From Lutraria lutraria (lineage: Eukaryota; Mollusca; Bivalvia; Venerida; Mactridae), in contig OZ026851.1 of the NCBI GenBank assembly GCA_964023205.1, positions 15,107,637 through 15,171,636 of the forward strand: a DNA stretch of 64,000 bases. Direction: 5' to 3'. The first letter of the stretch is position 1. Each line of letters starts with the position of its first letter. Positions 63,201-64,000 of the stretch are shown here, in pieces. Under the pieces are notes generated by a model. The model was not told the origin of the DNA. It saw only the letters and a list, made by a program, of their open reading frames with translations, and did no database searches. Both the position numbers and the translations under genes were made by a program.

Positions 63201-63408
63201 GTATTACCTGAGTCTGTGAGTTTCATCATCGTCCATATAGGCAGATCCAGGTCTATTCTTAGTCCAGTGTCCTGTCTTAATGTTAAACTGACATTGTCGC
63301 ACATGGATCTCAATCCCATTTGTACTTCCTACTTGCGTGAATGGTTTACCCATAAGTCTCTCTGTTAAGGTCGTCTTCCCGGCTCCATGGTGACCAATCA
63401 CCATCAAC
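58988..63408 (-). CDS. Roc-COR GTPase with C-terminal death domain (ROCO family), 5'-partial, four exons
   Basis: Exons 63408-63208, 61923-61042, 60616-60497 and 60215-58988 join on the minus strand with clean AG/GT junctions, all in the same phase (two bases of an Arg codon end each exon), giving about 809 residues to a TAA stop. Domain order: Roc P-loop GHHGAGKT (residues 5-12), switch-I T29, a long serine-rich insert, WDFAGQ (about 197-202), G4-like THRN (279-282), COR domain (about 353-660), and a death domain (about 714-809) with the WEFVAIELG...LLKWKSREG pattern. ROCO proteins are GTPases that dimerise through COR; death domains recruit signalling partners, so a role in stress, immune or cell-death signalling is inferred. 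DAPK1 is the best known vertebrate ROCO protein with a death domain, but no kinase is visible here. The N-terminal part lies off the right edge, so the exact family member is unknown. Confidence 0.93.
60497..60616 (-). CDS. ROCO gene small exon, start of COR domain
   Basis: A 120-bp exon with acceptor CTATTCCAG and donor CAG|GTAG. In the phase set by its neighbours it reads without a stop as SLSKLRSSNVKFVSVDDV, then a polar stretch, ending in ITLFLR. The last Arg is split with the first base of the next exon. It is too short to stand out as an ORF and was found by splicing. Hydrophobic spacing and position fit the N-terminal helices of COR, where ROCO proteins have a 'L..lhelG.ilyf' segment that continues in the next exon. 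Confidence 0.85.
60790..60976. mobile_element. MITE-like element with CAGTACAACCTCTCT terminus, in a ROCO intron
   Basis: The right end reads GAGGGCCGCTCTAGAGAGG then TTGTACTGTA; inside are repeated 'gttgttatagaggtgttg' words. The same terminus and the 'gcggccctct' block occur in inverse orientation at 23666-23842. The left end is poorly defined. Confidence 0.5.
61042..61923 (-). CDS. ROCO gene exon: serine-rich insert, switch II and rest of the Roc domain
   Basis: This 882-bp exon follows a TTTCAG acceptor and ends GAAAG before donor GTAAGG. Its first ~75 codons are acidic then Ser-rich, low in hydrophobics, and form an insert between G1 and G3. Then comes ISMWDFAGQFIFYATH (switch II), RAVYLLVLDLS (a core beta strand typical of invertebrate ROCO proteins), and ILVGTHRNEM at the G4 position, where [TN]KxD or THxD is usual; the Asp is Asn here. 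The exon ends in IPARWLPLER, which resembles the entry into COR. It is open over its full length, and splicing at both ends keeps phase. Confidence 0.93.
62060..62325. repeat. dispersed-repeat fragment with TGACCTTGACC motif
   Basis: Intron sequence with two diverged internal copies of a unit containing GGTCATCTACATGTGAT / GGTCATCTGCATGTGAT and '...ctgaggacc', separated by CACTGTGACCTTGACCTTGG. The TGACCTTGACC motif recurs at 49.14 and 49.29 kb. It looks like a molluscan dispersed repeat; I cannot name the family. Confidence 0.5.
62330..62536. mobile_element. second MITE copy of the same family in the same intron
   Basis: A ~207-bp copy, same orientation as 62997-63201 and alignable along its whole length (ATTTTCATTTATTTTCGTTG, a GATTTTTGAAAA centre, and ATGATTCCACAG at the end). 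It is also flanked by TA. Differences are scattered point changes, so the two are separate insertions or an old duplication. Confidence 0.8.
62640..62830 (-). mobile_element. SINE fragment (same family as 25.3 and 38.5 kb)
   Basis: Read on the minus strand it contains CTTTCAAATTTATCAGGGA and GCTTTTCAGTGTCCCCTTCC, the conserved middle of the SINE at 38505-38935 and close to the copy at 25270-25628. The tRNA-like head is degraded. It lies in the ROCO intron in gene orientation. Confidence 0.6.
62997..63201. mobile_element. MITE copy abutting the splice donor of the P-loop exon
   Basis: A ~205-bp element that starts CTGTATTTTCATTTATTTTC and ends AATTAATGATTCCACAG, flanked by TA on both sides, with imperfect inverted termini (TACTGT.../...ACAGTA plus inner ATTTTCGTTGG/CCAACGAAAAT). 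No coding capacity. TA flanks suggest a Tc1/mariner-type transposase supplied in trans. Only GTAATA of the intron, including the TA target site, separates it from the exon. Confidence 0.8.
63208..63408 (-). CDS. ROCO gene exon with the Roc P-loop
   Basis: The exon follows an acceptor (attaacttcag) and ends CTCAG before donor GTAATA. It encodes 66 full codons plus two bases. The P-loop GHHGAGKT starts at the fifth residue and is followed by TLTERLMGK and STNGIEI, which supplies the switch-I Thr and matches the 'TxGIei' pattern of Roc domains. The first full codon is TTG, not an initiator: the reading frame enters from an upstream exon outside the window. The last codons (DDDETHRLR) run in frame into the next exon through a split AG|G Arg codon. 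The intron starts almost directly with a MITE (see 62997-63201). Confidence 0.92.
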
Positions 63409-64000
63409 CTGAAGTTAATAAAAATATTTCATGGATTAACAATTGATAGAATTTTTTACAAATACATACTTGAATATCAATCAACATTTCTCTTACTTCT
63501 TAGGCCTGTAGGTAGCAATTTCTGATTGAGGTAGGGGCAATTTTAGATTTTGTCTGACAGTGGGGAGTGGCGAAGGGGGAGAATATAGCCATTTATTTTC
63601 CCTTTTAAAAATTTATAGGAGAGCTAAGCATCAATTTATACATCAATTCACAGGGCCCACAAGTCCCTCCACATGCTCAAACAATCATACTGAGTGAACT
63701 AAATCAGTACCCTTTATCATGCAGCGATTTTTTTTTTCCTAATTGGGAAAGGTACCGGTACCAGACAAATTGGGAAAAATTTGCGACTTTTGACCAAAAT
63801 TGGGAATCTTCTAATAAATTGGGAATTTTTTAAAAACAAAGACATTAGAAACTGCTCCTCTTTGGTTTTTATTTCAGTACTGAATGTTGCAATAAATTTG
63901 ATAAAAAATAACCATTTTTTTATGAAAAAAGAAAATAAAGATCGTAATGTTGTCTTGCCCAAGAGTGGCCTGTGTTCAAAGGATTGACTGTATATATTAA
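63409..64000. other. intron sequence upstream of the P-loop exon
   Basis: AT-rich, with homopolymer T and A runs. No exon with acceptable splice sites was found on the minus strand. The next upstream ROCO exon must lie outside the window. Confidence 0.6.

Noticed and set aside
63717..63987. Opposite-strand ORFs upstream of the P-loop exon as missing ROCO exon
   Set aside because: Phe/Lys-rich AT noise, no splice-compatible junction to the P-loop exon.

Overview
The window looks like AT-rich, repeat-dense nuclear DNA of an animal, most likely a bivalve mollusc. Three things point that way. (i) The only clear gene has introns with GT/AG junctions and encodes a Roc-COR GTPase with a death domain, a combination common in marine invertebrates. 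(ii) Several repeats match what I remember of bivalve repeat families: tRNA-derived SINEs, an element built on ~160-bp tandem core repeats with a terminal 'gctcacctga...caggtgagc' hairpin (Pearl/Helentron-like), and the 'ccccgc...gcgggggtt' dispersed repeat. (iii) Non-LTR retrotransposon remnants of animal type are present. The species cannot be fixed from the sequence.

Layout. From 1 to about 27.9 kb there is no convincing gene. This part holds SINE copies (2.2, 5.9 and 25.3 kb) and a run of minisatellites: 22 bp at 6.7-7.4 kb, 40 bp at 8.0 kb, 25 bp with CACGTG in most units at 16.4 kb, 29 bp AT-rich at 17.2-18.5 kb, and 57 bp at 19.6-20.1 kb. Two terminal-inverted-repeat elements sit at 23.7 and 23.9 kb. 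At 27.9-29.75 kb there is a nested pair of dead LINEs: a plus-strand LINE split by a minus-strand one. A long hairpin follows at 29.94-30.08 kb. Further right are a short possible thrombospondin-type exon (31.5 kb), a TTAA-flanked MITE (32.0 kb), a 49-bp array with a two-unit higher-order pattern (33.1-34.0 kb), a SINE with expanded poly-C and GA tracts (38.5-38.9 kb), small hairpin elements (44.4, 44.7, 45.8 kb), and the Pearl-like element (50.8-51.9 kb). The stretch from 45 to 58.9 kb is otherwise quiet, with another dispersed repeat at 56.7 kb.

The one gene lies on the minus strand from 63.4 kb to 59.0 kb. Four consecutive exons join in one frame into about 809 residues: P-loop, serine-rich insert, DFAGQ switch II, G4-like THRN, COR domain, and a C-terminal death domain ending in a stop. 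The 5' part of the gene, including any LRR or ankyrin region, is beyond the right edge. Its introns are full of mobile DNA. One ~205-bp MITE has inserted so that its TA target site is bases 5-6 of the intron, right at the 5' splice site of the P-loop exon.

I found no bacterial-type system, operon or CRISPR array. The most unusual points are the MITE at the splice donor, the Asp-to-Asn change in the GTPase G4 motif, the nested LINEs, the higher-order structure of two minisatellites, and the minisatellite carrying at least 16 CACGTG boxes.
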